Shown piece by piece: positions 22,981-33,184 of a stretch of DNA of 64,000 nt. The position numbers and the translations under genes were made by a program. Within the stretch, counting starts at the first letter, position 1. Each line of letters starts with the position of its first letter. The stretch comes from Eucommia ulmoides. Taxonomy: Eukaryota > Streptophyta > Magnoliopsida > Garryales > Eucommiaceae. The notes beneath the pieces were generated by a model. That model saw only the letters and a list, made by a program, of their open reading frames with translations, did not search any database and had not been told where the DNA came from. The stretch spans positions 33,493,534 to 33,557,533 of the forward strand of contig CM028330.1 in assembly GCA_016647705.1 (NCBI GenBank). The letters run 5' to 3'.

Positions 22981-23532
22981 ATGTCACAGACATCTCCATC
23001 CCATTTTGCTACAATTCTAAATGAAAGACAACAAGAGATTGAGTTAGGGGAGAATTTTTGTGCTTTATTGACGACAACTAAGACCCTTATTAATGAGCAA
23101 CCTCGTCTCAGAGCCTTGGAGGATGATTGCACCGTCTTCTACTCTATGAAGGAGGTGCACTTCCATGCCATCTCACAACTCCATGAACTCGGAGACCAAC
23201 TGAATAAATCTACGAGGGAGATAGATAAGATGTATGTTAACTTGCACTTCCATAAAGAGTATGCTGATTCTATTAAGGAGAAGCGCGACAAGCTCTGGGA
23301 GAAGAACGGGGAGAATAAGACCAAAATTCAAGAGTTGGTCCTCAAGATCAACCGGTATGAAGAGCATAACTTCTACCTCTCCCACTCTGACTTTGAAAAA
23401 CTAGGTCCCCAGTCTTCTCCTGATTATTGTCACCCAATCAACCCTAGTTTTCGGAAGAAGTTTCAAACTTTTTTTTTTTTTTTTTTTGAAATGAACAGTT
23501 TTCTGTTCTCTTTTCTTCTTTTTGTTGTATGA
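22981..23532 (+). CDS. Second antisense ORF of element B, predicted coiled-coil protein
   Basis: An uninterrupted frame of 183 codons from an ATG in a good context (AACCATGTC). The frame is open for a further 75 codons upstream, a T-rich stretch that looks non-coding. The protein starts MSQTSPSHF and is then charged and Leu-rich with heptad-like spacing over roughly residues 15-135 (QQEIELGE, LHELGDQLNK, KEKRDKLWEK), suggesting a helical coiled coil. The last ~25 codons run through a poly-T tract and give Phe-rich sequence, so the original end was probably earlier. I do not recognise a family. Being open while neighbouring frames are broken may be chance or selection. Confidence 0.45.
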   Translation: MSQTSPSHFATILNERQQEIELGENFCALLTTTKTLINEQPRLRALEDDCTVFYSMKEVHFHAISQLHELGDQLNKSTREIDKMYVNLHFHKEYADSIKEKRDKLWEKNGENKTKIQELVLKINRYEEHNFYLSHSDFEKLGPQSSPDYCHPINPSFRKKFQTFFFFFFEMNSFLFSFLLFVV

Positions 23533-23999
23533 TGAATAGTTTTCTGTTCTTTCTCTTCTTCTTTTTTTTTTTTTTTTTGGTATTGATATACCCCACCTTT
23601 TTTCTTTGTTAATGAACAATAAATATGGGTTCTAATATATTTGTGTTATCGCTATGTTGTTTGTTTATTGTTCTCCTACCTACCCACCTTCATAACTTGG
23701 TTACTAAGCTAGTTATGAACTAATCTAGAGTTTTGGCTAAAGTAAAGAAGAAGTTTGAACACAAACATAATCACAGTAGGCAAAATCACAAAATGAAGTT
23801 CAGTCGAATTTCATCTTGTTCTATAACATCCTTTCAAGATATTGTTATTTTCCAGTGTTGAACTTATCACTCCTTAACATGGAGTTAGTGTAGACTTTGA
23901 ACAAGTGTTGCAGACGAGAAGTCCATATTTGATGAAGTCTTTGTAGGAATTTATTGGGTGACTAATAAGTACGTATGGACCACAATCAGTTTTGAAAAC
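23533..23999. other. Non-coding spacer in element B
   Basis: T-rich tracts (about 23561-23579) followed by unremarkable AT-rich sequence. I see no gene. Confidence 0.6.
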
Positions 24000-24850
24000 T
24001 AAATGTTACAATTGGTGAACTGATCTGCTCTTCTATGAGCTGAGCTATTTTAATGAGCGAGATTAACTGAACTGCTATGCTGAGTCATGAATAAGTGAGG
24101 TGAGCTGCTCTATTCATGCCTGAGCTGATCTGCCCAATTTATCGTATGTAGTAAGTGAACTGATCTGCTTTGCTCATGTTTGAGATGATCTACTCATTTA
24201 CTGGTGAGTAAGTTGACCTGCCCTCCTCACTTTTGTTTCACACTTAGTTTTTTATATACTAAATGGTTTATGAGTAAACTGATCTGTTCTGCTCATCTGT
24301 GAATGAGTGAGCTGGCCTGTTTTTCTCATGTCTAAGTTGATCTACTCAATTGTTAGTGGATGAGGTTTTTGCTTTCTTTACTTTTGTCCCATATTTAGTT
24401 TTTTTATATACTAAGTGTTTTATGAGTAAGTTGATCTATTATGCTCATCTATGAATGAGTGAGCTAATCTATTCTACTCATATCTGAGTTGATCTGCTCA
24501 GTTATCTGTGAGTAAGCAGACATGACCTCCTCATTTTTTTTACACTTAGTTTTTTACATACTAAGTGTTTTATGAGTAAACTGATCTACTCTGTTCATCT
24601 GTGAATGAGTGAGCTAATTTGTTCTGCTCATATCTGAGCTGATCTGCTCAGTTATCTATGAGTGAGTTGACCTGCCCTCCTCACTTTTGTTTTACTATAT
24701 TTTACATACTAAGTGTTTTATTAGTAAACGGATATGCTCTGCTCATCTGTGAATGAGTGAGCTGATTTGTTCTGCTCATTCAAAGCTAATTTGCTCAATT
24801 ATTTTACACTTGGTTTCAGTACCAAATGCTTTTATACACTTAGTTTCAAT
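24000..24850. repeat. ~150-bp tandem repeat array in element B
   Basis: Units with TATACTAAGTGTTTTATG recur at about 24259, 24411, 24561 and 24709 (spacing 148-152). Each also holds several GAGCTGATCTGCTCA-like sub-repeats and CTGCCCTCCTCACTTTTG. About four full units plus degenerate edges. It lies between pol and the antisense ORFs, the region of Tat/Ogre elements known to generate satellite-like arrays. Confidence 0.88.
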
Positions 24851-25039
24851 TCACTAAATGTTTCTTACACTTGTAGTTCAAAGTACGACAAGAATAAGTG
24901 TTTGCAAAAGTTGATGAAGAAAACTTTGTTTATTTGCTTCATTCAATGAATGTCTCAGATAAAGATAAAAAAATATTCAAAGTTCAATAAAAAAAACATG
25001 AAATTTAGAAAGATAAGAAATCTCATACGAAGTACTTTC

Positions 25040-26444
25040 GTAAGTGAGATATGTTCCAAGGCCTTGGAATTGCCACGCCATCTAGATCTTCCAGCGAGTA
25101 GGTCCCTGGGTCGTTTACTCTAGTTACTCGGTAGGGGCCTTCTTAGTTAAGGGCTACTTTTCCAAAATGAGCCTCTAGGCGATGCGGCATTACTCTTTTG
25201 AGCCTCAGATCACCTACTCCAAAGTGTCTTGGACGTACTACATGGTTGAACATCTTTACAACTCTTAATTTATAGGCCGCCAACCTCATTGCTGACATAT
25301 CATGTCTCTCTTCTAGTTAGTATATCTCTTGTCGTATGGTTTTTTCATTTTCCACAACGTTGATAGTGCCATCACCTTTTGGCGACAACCCAATCTCCAT
25401 AGGAACAGCAACTTCAATTCCATAAGTCATTGAGAAGGGTGTTTCTCCTATGGTAGATGTTGGTGTGGTCCGGTAAGCCTACAATACTCCTGGTAGTTCC
25501 TCCATCCACTTACCTTTGGCGTCATCCAGTCGTTTCTTAAGTGCTTTCTTGATAGAACGATTTTTCACCTCAGCTTGTCCATTGGCTTGTGAATACGCTG
25601 CGCTAGACGTACGGTGTTGTATTTTCAGCTCGTCGTACATACATGCAACTTTGCCTCCGGTGAATGGTGTTCCATTATCTTATATGAGTATCGTTGGAAT
25701 GCCGAAACGACATATCATAATCTTCCAAAGGAAGTTCTCCTACTGTCACGAAGGCTTCAGTTTCAACCCATTTAGTAAAGTAGTGAATTACCACTAGTAA
25801 GTATTTTTTGTTCCCTGGCGTTGGGGTGAATGGCCCTAGCACATTCATCCTGCATTGCGTAAATGGTCATAGGTCGGTTATCAGTGTCTGCTATTGAGCT
25901 GGGACTTTGATATCATTGGAGAAACATTAACATTTTTCGTATTTCTTGATGTATTCTTGCGCATCAATGCGCATTATTGGCCAATAGTATCCAATTCTTA
26001 GTGCCTTGTGCACCAAGGTTCCTCCTCATTGATGATTTCCGCAAACCCCTTTATGGATATCTTGTAGGATGTAGGTGGCCTCCTTTGTCCTAAACAAAGC
26101 AATAGAGGTTGAGAAAAATGATCTTCTATACAATTTATCATTGGTTAGCACATACCTTGACACTTTGTATATGATCTTTCAGGCTGAATCCTTATCGTCT
26201 AGCAGAATTCCTTCCTTTAGATACTGAAGTAAAGGGGTTCTCCAGTCTTTCTTTCATGATCTAGCGTGCCTATGCAAGCGCAGAGGTTGGCTAGTGCTGC
26301 TATGGATGGTTGCTCAAGGAACTCCACCATCTCAGACCGCTGATCAGATCCAATTGAAAAAGCTAGTACTGACAGTGCATCTCCCTTCTTATTTTTAGCT
26401 CTTGAAACAGCTTCGAATATGCAGCTCTAGAGTAAGGAGGTTAG
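25040..26444 (-). pseudogene. Element B integrase and C-terminal pol
   Basis: On the minus strand, in decayed frames: the end of the second RNase H (NKKGDALSVLAS, near 26380), a zinc-finger half GVCGNHQ then ALRIGYYWP (near 26040-25960), core motifs IWDNGTPF (second Asp, near 25670), AYSQANGQAEVKNR (Glu, near 25590), AYRTTPTSTIGETPFSM (near 25460) and FGKVALN-EGPYRVTRV with PRPWN (near 25150-25060). Many stops. The order and motifs are those of Tat-type gypsy integrase. Confidence 0.85.
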
Positions 26445-26749
26445 TGGTAGCGCGCGAAATAACACTCGCAAGTATACGAGGTCTAAGTTTTAGTATAGTG
26501 TGATGGTTAAGATTGGGTTATCGTATCCACAGGGATTGTTGTCGTTACTATCAAATACCGCGTTTGTCGTGACCTAAGTTTATCTAGGCGAAAAACAAAT
26601 GTATTTAATTAATTAAACTAATATTAATATAACCTAAATTAACTACACTATTATGTTAATATGTTTTAGGGTGAAGAATTGTATAGGGATTAACGTGTTT
26701 ACAAATACGTGTTCGATTCCGATTTACTCCCGTTTACGTTGTTCGACCT

Positions 26750-27140
26750 GTTTGACAACCTCGGTACGTAAACTCCACCGCCACCTCTTCCGAGTGTAAG
26801 ATGGGAGAATACATGATTTCGAGTCAACGGAGAAGTCCCCCTCAATGTCTTAATGACCCTAGGTCACGTGAGTCTCGCCCAGCGTCATTGATTGCACACA
26901 ATCAAACTCCCTCCCGGGTTATTGGATCGTCGCGTTGTATTTACCCTATTGACAATCTCTGTTCTAAAACTCCCTCGCCACCTCTTCCGAGTGTAAGATA
27001 AGGAATATAACGCAACTTCGAGCCAACGAAGAGGTCCCCCTCAACGTCTTTACGACCCTAGGTAGCGTGTGTCTAGCCCAACGTCATTGATTGTCCACGA
27101 TTCAAACCCCGACGGGGTTATAAAATCGTGGCGTTTGTTT
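26750..27140. repeat. 197-bp tandem duplication in the LTR-like insertion
   Basis: CCACCTCTTCCGAGTGTAAG occurs at 26781 and 26978. Each is followed by matching GTCCCCCTCAA, GACCCTAGGT and GTCATTGATTG segments. Two units only, clearly diverged. Confidence 0.85.
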
Positions 27141-27654
27141 ACCCTAATCCGAATCCGGGATTTGTCAAAATCCTGTATTCTCTATTTATCAATCCAAGCA
27201 TAATAAACAAACAATACGATAAATACAATCAAACTACAAAGAACAAACATAAACGCAACACCAAAATCACCCAAACAATGTATTTATAAATATTAGGTTA
27301 ATCCCTACTACAATCCATATTTAACTCGGAGCCATAACCGCATATACAAGAAAATAAAGAGCTAAATATGCTCACATACTCCAAAGATAAATAAATAAAG
27401 AAAAACAATCGAAGAACTTAGCCTCGTCCGAAGATAAACCGCTAAGAACGCTCCACGATCGATTCGCCGTCTTTCCCACTTCGGGATGCGAGCTCCACCA
27501 CTAAAATTCCTAACCCTTAGCTTAACTATAGCCTAAGGGGCTCAAAAATACAAGAGAGAGAAGAGAGATTCGGCCAAAGAGGGAGGAGAGGGGATATTTA
27601 TAGCAAAAATATCCTAAAAATATGTAAAAATATCTAAAGGCTGTGCAGGGAAAA

Positions 27655-27930
27655 TCCACCTAGGCGGTGGAATTTTTGCCTAGGCGGAGTTAGGTCGGTT
27701 AAGTCTGATCGCTTGAGCGGTGAAGTAAGCGGTGAACTGGAGAACATTCTGTTGGATTTTTTCTTAGGCAGTAGAAATTCCGCCTAGGCGAGCGGCTGTC
27801 AGTAGCCCTTCTTCGTCCTCTGCTGGATTTTTGCCTAAGCGGTAGAATTTTCGCTCAGGCGGTCATCCGTCAGTAACATTTTTCTCTTCTCTGCATCTTC
27901 ACCGCTTAAGCAGTGGTCTGGACGCTTAAG
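27655..27930. repeat. Palindrome cluster (CCTAGGCGG / CGCTTAAGCGG) in the LTR-like insertion
   Basis: About a dozen short units such as CCTAGGCGGTGGAA, CGCTTAAGCGGTG and GCCTAAGCGGTAGAA, interspersed with variable 10-40 base spacers. CCTAGG and CTTAAG cores are self-complementary. No coding potential. Confidence 0.75.
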
Positions 27931-28159
27931 CGGTGGGCCTGTTTCGTCTTTTAGCCTCCGAGCTTGTTTATCCACCGTAACTTCGAACCGCTTTGGTTTG
28001 ATCTCATCATTTTAGCTCCAGTTTCCTATCTTTTTGACCCACACACCTGAGTTATACAAAAAGTATAAATACTAATTAAAACATAGTAAAAATAACTATA
28101 AACGTATTCGAAAACTAACCAATTCGGATTGGAAATAGATAGGTTTTTCATACCTATCA

Positions 28160-28480
28160 GTTAGCACTTTCACTTTTTCCACATAAATGTGTAACTTTTT
28201 TTCATTCACAGAGTATACTCCGTTTATCTTGTTAACCACCAGTTGTGAGTTTGATATCACTTCCAGATTCTAGGCTTCTCATTCTATCTCGATAATTAGC
28301 CCAATGGTTACAACATCATATTCTGCTTCATTGTTGGAAGTCTAAAAACCAAGCTGTTTTACCCTTTCCAGCTGATCCCCTTTAGGTGTTTCTAGGACTA
28401 CGCCTACGCCACAACCCTTCATGTTTGAGGCTCCATCAACCCACAGCTTCCATGGTGTAGCTGACTAATCACGGCACTCC
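28160..28480 (-). pseudogene. Element B archaeal-type RNase H (split by insertion)
   Basis: The minus strand reads WKLWVDGASNMKGCGVGVVL (first Asp), then LGF-TSNNEAEYDVV (Glu, one stop at the dash) and VISNSQLVVNKINGVYSV. In related proteins the third position is DSQL; here it is NSQL, so a catalytic Asp is replaced by Asn. The domain is cut at 28160 by the 1715-bp insertion and resumes at 26444. This additional RNase H is diagnostic for the Tat lineage. Confidence 0.85.
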
Positions 28481-28689
28481 CCATCCTTCGTTACAGTTTC
28501 TCCTAGAGAAGTCAACTCAGTAATAAAGTCTATCAAGGTTTACCCATTGATTACAGTTCTAGGTTTGTACTTGATGAAAAACTCACCAAGCTCTATGCCC
28601 ACTTCATGACACGTCTAGAAGCCTCTGATCTGTGCATTATTGCTCTAGGGGGTAAGAAGTTAGCATGTTGATCTCATGTGCTTGAAAAA

Positions 28690-29915
28690 ATGGTCTCAGC
28701 TTTCATGCTGAAGTCACCAGAGCTAGGGAAAACTTTTCCAGTTCAGTATAGCGAGTCTCTACTAGGACTAATGACTTGCTAATATAATAAACTGGTCTTT
28801 GCCCTCCTGGGTGATCTTTCAATAGTGCTGCACTTACTGCAATTGAGGTCATCGCCAAGCATAGGTATAGCTTATCCCTTAGGTTTACTTTAGCTAGCAT
28901 TTTAATTGAGCCCAAATAGTCCTTCATAGACTGCAACACTCGTTCACAGTCCTCATTCCACTGAAAGTTTTTGCTTCTTTTCAAGATTTTGAATAAAGGG
29001 GTACACCTATCAATAAACTTGGAAATGAATTTGTTTAGGGCAGTCAACCTTCCTATCAGCACTTGGACTTCTCTTATGATTATAGGGGACTTCATATTTC
29101 AGACAACTTTTATCTGCCTTGAATCCACCAGATGTCGTACAAGTTTACTACGAAGCCTAGAAATTCGCTAGATGTAACACCGAAAGTGCATTTTTTTTGG
29201 GTTCAACTTCATATTAAACTTCCTTAGTATAGCAAAAATTTCTTCCAAATATGCCAGATGGTCCTCCTTCTTAGAAATTTTGACCAACATGTCGTCTATG
29301 TAAACCTCCATAGTTACTCCAATTTGATCTTGGAACATACGGTTCACTAATCGTTGATAGGTTGTTCCTGCATTTCTCAAGCCAAATGACATTACTTTAT
29401 AGTAGTAAGTACCTCGTAGAGTGAAAAACGTTGTCATTTTCTCATTTTTCCTATCCATGCGAATTTGATTATAGCTTTAATATGCATCCATCATGGTCAG
29501 CCGCTAATGCCCTGCTACTACATCCACCATCTAGTCTATCCTTAGCATTGGGTGGCAGTTCTTTGGGTAATGCTTGGTTGAGGTCTGTAAAGTCCACGCA
29601 CATTCTCCATTTTCCATTCTTCTTCTTGACAAGGACTAGGTTGGCCAACCATTTAGGGTATATCACATCCCCTATGTAGCAAATTGAAAACAACCTTTTT
29701 ACCTCCGATTCGATCATCTCTTCCTTTTTAGGAGTGAATGTCCTCTGCTTCTGCCAGACCGGTGGGTAAGACTTAGAAATATCAAGCCAGTGGACTACCA
29801 CATCAGGGCTGATACCATTCATGTCTTTTGCAGACCAGGCAAAGACGTCTAAATTTTCTTTTAGCAGCTTCTTGATCTCCTCTACCTCAGTCTGGCTTGG
29901 GGATTCCCCTATCAT
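28690..29915 (-). pseudogene. Element B reverse transcriptase and RNase H
   Basis: The minus-strand frame 29915-29469 holds the pre-RT and finger regions (NLDVFAWSAKDM, NLVLVKKKNGKWRMCVDF, DLNQALPKE). 29458-29168 has YKVMSFGLRNAGTTYQRL and the intact catalytic box VYIDDMLVK. 29095-28703 has the tether and RNase H (LTALNKFISKF, QRPVYYISKSL, RYTELEKFSLAL). Breaks between these blocks make it a pseudogene, though the YIDD box survives. Confidence 0.9.
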
Positions 29916-30620
29916 TACCCTCTGAGCTCCTTTTTCGAAAGTGACCTCCCATATTTTCTTAGCAGGTTGGAGAACACTAAGATGTTCTCTAAAATCATTG
30001 ATCTCATGAGCTGAGCTATTCGGCGAAGCTTTTTTCTGATTCGACTTTTATTATTTCTTCTTCCCCCTCATACCTATTGCGAAGCACTGTATCACTGCCA
30101 CTGAGACATCATTTGTATACTTGAGGCTTTGGCGGTACGTTGATGCTACTGCCTTTATTGCATGAAGCTATGGTCATCCCAGTATTACATTGTATGGAGA
30201 TGAAGAGTTCATCATCATAAACTCTGAGGCCTTTTTGTACCCATTCTCTTCTATATTAACTGTGACTAACAAAGTGATCTTTCATCCAGGAGAGTTGAGG
30301 TCTCCATTGAACCCTACCATTATTGTTTGAGTCGAGCTAATATCTAAGCTAGGGACTCACATTTGCTTCAACGTGTCCACAAAGATGATATCAGCAGAAC
30401 TGCCTGTATCAACCAAGATTTGTCTCACCTCGAAATTGGAGATCCAAAAGGTGATGAACAGGGCATCTTCATAGGGGTGCACTATCGCCTTACAATCCTC
30501 ATCAGAAAAAGTGATGATTTGTCCTGGCTTCTTAGTAGCTCTCCAGTGCTGCCTTACAGACTTTTCTATTCCGTTCACGGCTGGTTTCTCCAGTAGTAGG
30601 TCCAGCAATGTTTATCATGT
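29916..30620 (-). pseudogene. Element B protease region
   Basis: A minus-strand frame at 30608-30357 carries ILVDTGSSADIIF, an intact aspartic-protease DTG motif (about 30410-30400), preceded by FSDEDCKAIVHPYEDALFI as usual for this lineage. The stretch to 29916 is the decayed link to RT, with NSSSPYNVILG-like residues around 30200. Confidence 0.85.
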
Positions 30621-31462
30621 AGAAACCTTACGATTACTGCTAGGATGATCCTCTTTTCACTCCTTGCCACAATTTTCATGACGGCTTTCTCTCTTGGATC
30701 CCTTCATGTCCCTTGAGTGCTCCTGTAAATAGCCACATAACTGACCCATGTCAATTAGTCGTTTGATTTCTTTTTTAAGCTCCTAGCAGTCATCTGTGTC
30801 ATGGCCATGGTCCTTGTGGAAATCATAATTCTTTGACTTGTTCTTCCTGTTAGACCTTGTGTTTTACTTGGGAGGCTATTGAACCACCACACATGATCGG
30901 ATATCATGCAAAATTCTAAAGATTAGCATGGGTAGGCATGGGAGGTTTGGTTTCTTATGTACATCCAGTCTGGAATCTGAACGTCTTGGATAATCTTTCT
31001 ACTTGTCAGAGCTGCTTCCATTTGTTCTGTTCTGGTCCTTCTCGCGTTACCTAGGGTGATCTTTGGTCTATCCCCTTCATTCTCTCGCAAGTTTGACATC
31101 CTCCAACTTCATGTAGGGTTTAGCTTTCTCCATTAGCTCAAACATGCTATTTAGGTTGAGCTTAGTGAGGGAGTCTTGGAATCTTCCATTGCATAACCTC
31201 AAAGTAAATGCATTGATTATGAGGTTTGAGTCATAACCCTCAATGCACGATAGCTTCTCATTGAATCGGTTCATGTACTGACACAAAGACTCCCCCTTCT
31301 CTTGTCACAAGCCATGAAGATAATCAAGTCCCTTCATCAACCTCTGACAGGTTATGAAGTAATTGATTAACATCTTCCCAAAGTCTTGAATGATGAGATA
31401 GAGTTGGGTGGAAGCTTGTGTAACCACTCCAGTGAGGTTCCCTTCAGGGTCGTAGCGAAAGG
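30621..31462 (-). pseudogene. Element B gag, N-terminus missing
   Basis: The minus strand starts directly at the LTR edge with FRYDPEGNLTG, a point well inside gag in related elements, then QRLMKGLDYLHGL, GESLCQYMNRFNEKL and ITAFTLRL-like residues (31286-31077). Near 30840-30790 it has FHKDHGHDTDDC, the lineage's zinc-knuckle-like motif, where the expected first Cys is Tyr. Stops are present. The initiator, about 150 residues and the primer site are absent. Confidence 0.85.
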
Positions 31463-32000
31463 TGTCGGGCAAAGAACCTCCGACATGAGAATAAGTTAAT
31501 CTGATTATGAAGAAGGTTAAATCACTTGAATCAGTCATAAAAATAAAATAATGATACCTTCTCTTTATAGAGACTCAGTAGATTACTGTCATTTCATTAG
31601 TGACATCACTCGTTTCGTGATTTCCTCCTAACGGCATGGGATATAACCATGATCTTCTCTATTAAACCATGGGAAGATCTCTGTCACATTGCTTCCATCA
31701 AATATGGGTCATTACAGTAAGCCGATTGTAACATTCCTCATCCATAGGAAAACGTGGAGGTCATGGGCTGACCTATTCTTTACCTTGTTACTGTGGGTTC
31801 AAATTACCCATTATTGGGCCTGCTTATGGGGTCTGTTTTACTTGAGTTTTGGACCTCTTTGGTCCATTTCCTGATGGGTTTGATACACTCAGCCCAGACC
31901 ATATGTCCAGTTATATCTTTCGGGTCGGATCATTGACCCGATCCGACCCATTAAGGCTCTTATGCCTTTGATAATTATGAGCGGGAGTTTTCCCATATCA
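31463..32000 (-). repeat. 5' LTR of element B (538 bp)
   Basis: Starts TGTCGGGCAAAGAACC and ends TTTTCCCATATCA (plus strand). The minus strand has a TATA box (CTATAAAG, about 31563-31570), matching the other LTR. A perfect 10-bp stem (GGGTCGGATC/GATCCGACCC) with an 8-base loop lies at about 31923-31950. Confidence 0.9.
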
Positions 32001-32976
32001 GAATCTGTTTCTGTTGGATTCTTACAATAGTGAGAAGGATTAATGGAAAAACGTCTTTTTTTCCTAAAAACGTTCCTAACAAAATGATTTTAGTTCTTTC
32101 ATTTTAACTAAAAAATGTTTTACCCAAGAAATATTTTTTCTTTGCAAATAAAATAAAAAATAGCTTTTTAATGTTGTCTCTGCTTTTTAAAATATTTTCT
32201 TAAACTGTTTTTTAACCTAAAAATGAGTTTTCTTCATTAGAAGACCAAAAAAAATCCTAAAGAAATGTTTTCTAACAACTAAGACATATAACTAAAAAAA
32301 TGAGTTTTACATGACATAAAAACTCTTTTTCTCTTTACAATAAATCTAAATAAAAAATTACTTAAGAAAAAAAGGAACAAAAAATATTTTCACAGTCATT
32401 AATTATTTTCTTAACCAAAGAAAAAATCTCTTTTATAAAAAAATTGTCTTAATGGAAAGTCATCCATTTTAAAATTTTATTTTCTTTCTTTCTTCACATA
32501 TAAGTGTTTGCCATCATAACGTAAGCTAAAATCAAAAACCCTTCGGGTACCAAACTTGTCAATTTTTTCATAATTGATAGGTGGTTCAAAAGGGGAACAT
32601 TTTTTAATATTTTATTTTACTTGATTTATTTACTTGTTTTTTTTACTTATGTGTTTATTAGCTTTACTTTATTTGAATGACATAATAAAAAAATGTAAGG
32701 GAAAACTATTATGTTAACCAACCAAACTAAATAAAACTTGGATTTAGATTAATTTAAAATACTTAGACATTGGGTACCGTTTTTGAATGAGTGTCTTGGG
32801 GGTACCTAACACCTTCCCTGAGTATAACCGACCCCCGAACTTAAAAGAATACTATGATTAAGACCTTTTACTTTGAGTCAAAACTTTGGGCCATTTCAAA
32901 AGTTTTTCTTTCTTTTTTTTATTTTTATTACTTTATTCAAAATTCGGTGACCTAGGACATTTTTTAACCAATGCTA
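32001..32976 (+). repeat. Partial 5' LTR of element C (3' part only)
   Basis: Matches the distal part of the LTR at about 51750-54170: the long A/T-rich block, AACCAACCAAACTAAATA, GGTACCGTTTTTGAATG, GTATAACCGACC and AATGCTAGG. The proximal LTR part is missing, replaced on the left by element B at 32000. Confidence 0.85.
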
Positions 32977-32990
32977 GGTGGCGACTCCAA
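32977..32990 (+). promoter_or_regulatory. Primer-binding site of element C (tRNA-Arg type)
   Basis: TGGCGACTCCA follows AATGCTAGG at the LTR end. TGGCGACTCC is the primer site reported for Ogre elements. The second copy near 54185 reads TAGCGATTCC, with two transitions. Confidence 0.8.
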
Positions 32991-33184
32991 AATTTCAGAA
33001 AAATTCAGCCCAAGTAAATTTGTTCAAAATCGACGCCTAGAAAAATCCCTTGAACTTATTTTTAAAATATTTTCAAAATTAAAGCTCATCCAAAAGCATT
33101 TCAAAAATGATACGTTTGTTTTTAAAAATGGGGAGGATTCGAATAACACACCAGCACTTGGTTGGTGTTGTGTTTGCAAATAAT
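32991..33184 (+). other. Leader of element C
   Basis: Non-coding 5' untranslated sequence matching 54195-54362 (shared GACGCCTAGAAAAATCC, AAAAGCATTTCA and GGATTCGAATAAC). It joins pol-type sequence abruptly at about 33185, so ORF1 and gag are deleted. Confidence 0.75.

Larger units (their letters stand above)
26445..28159. mobile_element. LTR-like insertion, 1715 bp, probably a solo LTR
   Basis: Ends are TGGTAGCGCGCG and ACCTATCA (TG...CA on the plus strand), flanked on both sides by the 5-bp target duplication GTTAG (26440-26444 and 28160-28164). No coding frame; a 66-codon frame inside is chance. It contains the block ATCGTATCCACAGGGATTG (about 26520) that I recall as common in plant LTRs, a 197-bp tandem duplication (about 26750-27140) and a palindrome-rich block (27655-27930). 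Family and orientation are not assigned. Confidence 0.85.
19516..32000 (-). mobile_element. Tat-lineage Ty3/gypsy element B with antisense extra ORFs
   Basis: Similar ends at 19516-20052 and 31463-32000 (about 85% alike by eye) bound a minus-strand gag, protease, RT, RNase H, second (archaeal-type) RNase H and integrase. The extra RNase H and the long region after integrase, holding reverse-oriented ORFs, mark the Tat lineage. The flanking bases do not match (TGTGA against GAATC), and the inner edge of the 5' LTR abuts mid-gag, so the element has been rearranged. A 1715-bp insertion splits the second RNase H. Confidence 0.9.

Noticed and set aside
19511-32005. Target duplication for element B
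   Set aside because: TGTGA on the left and GAATC on the right do not match, also when shifted by a few bases.
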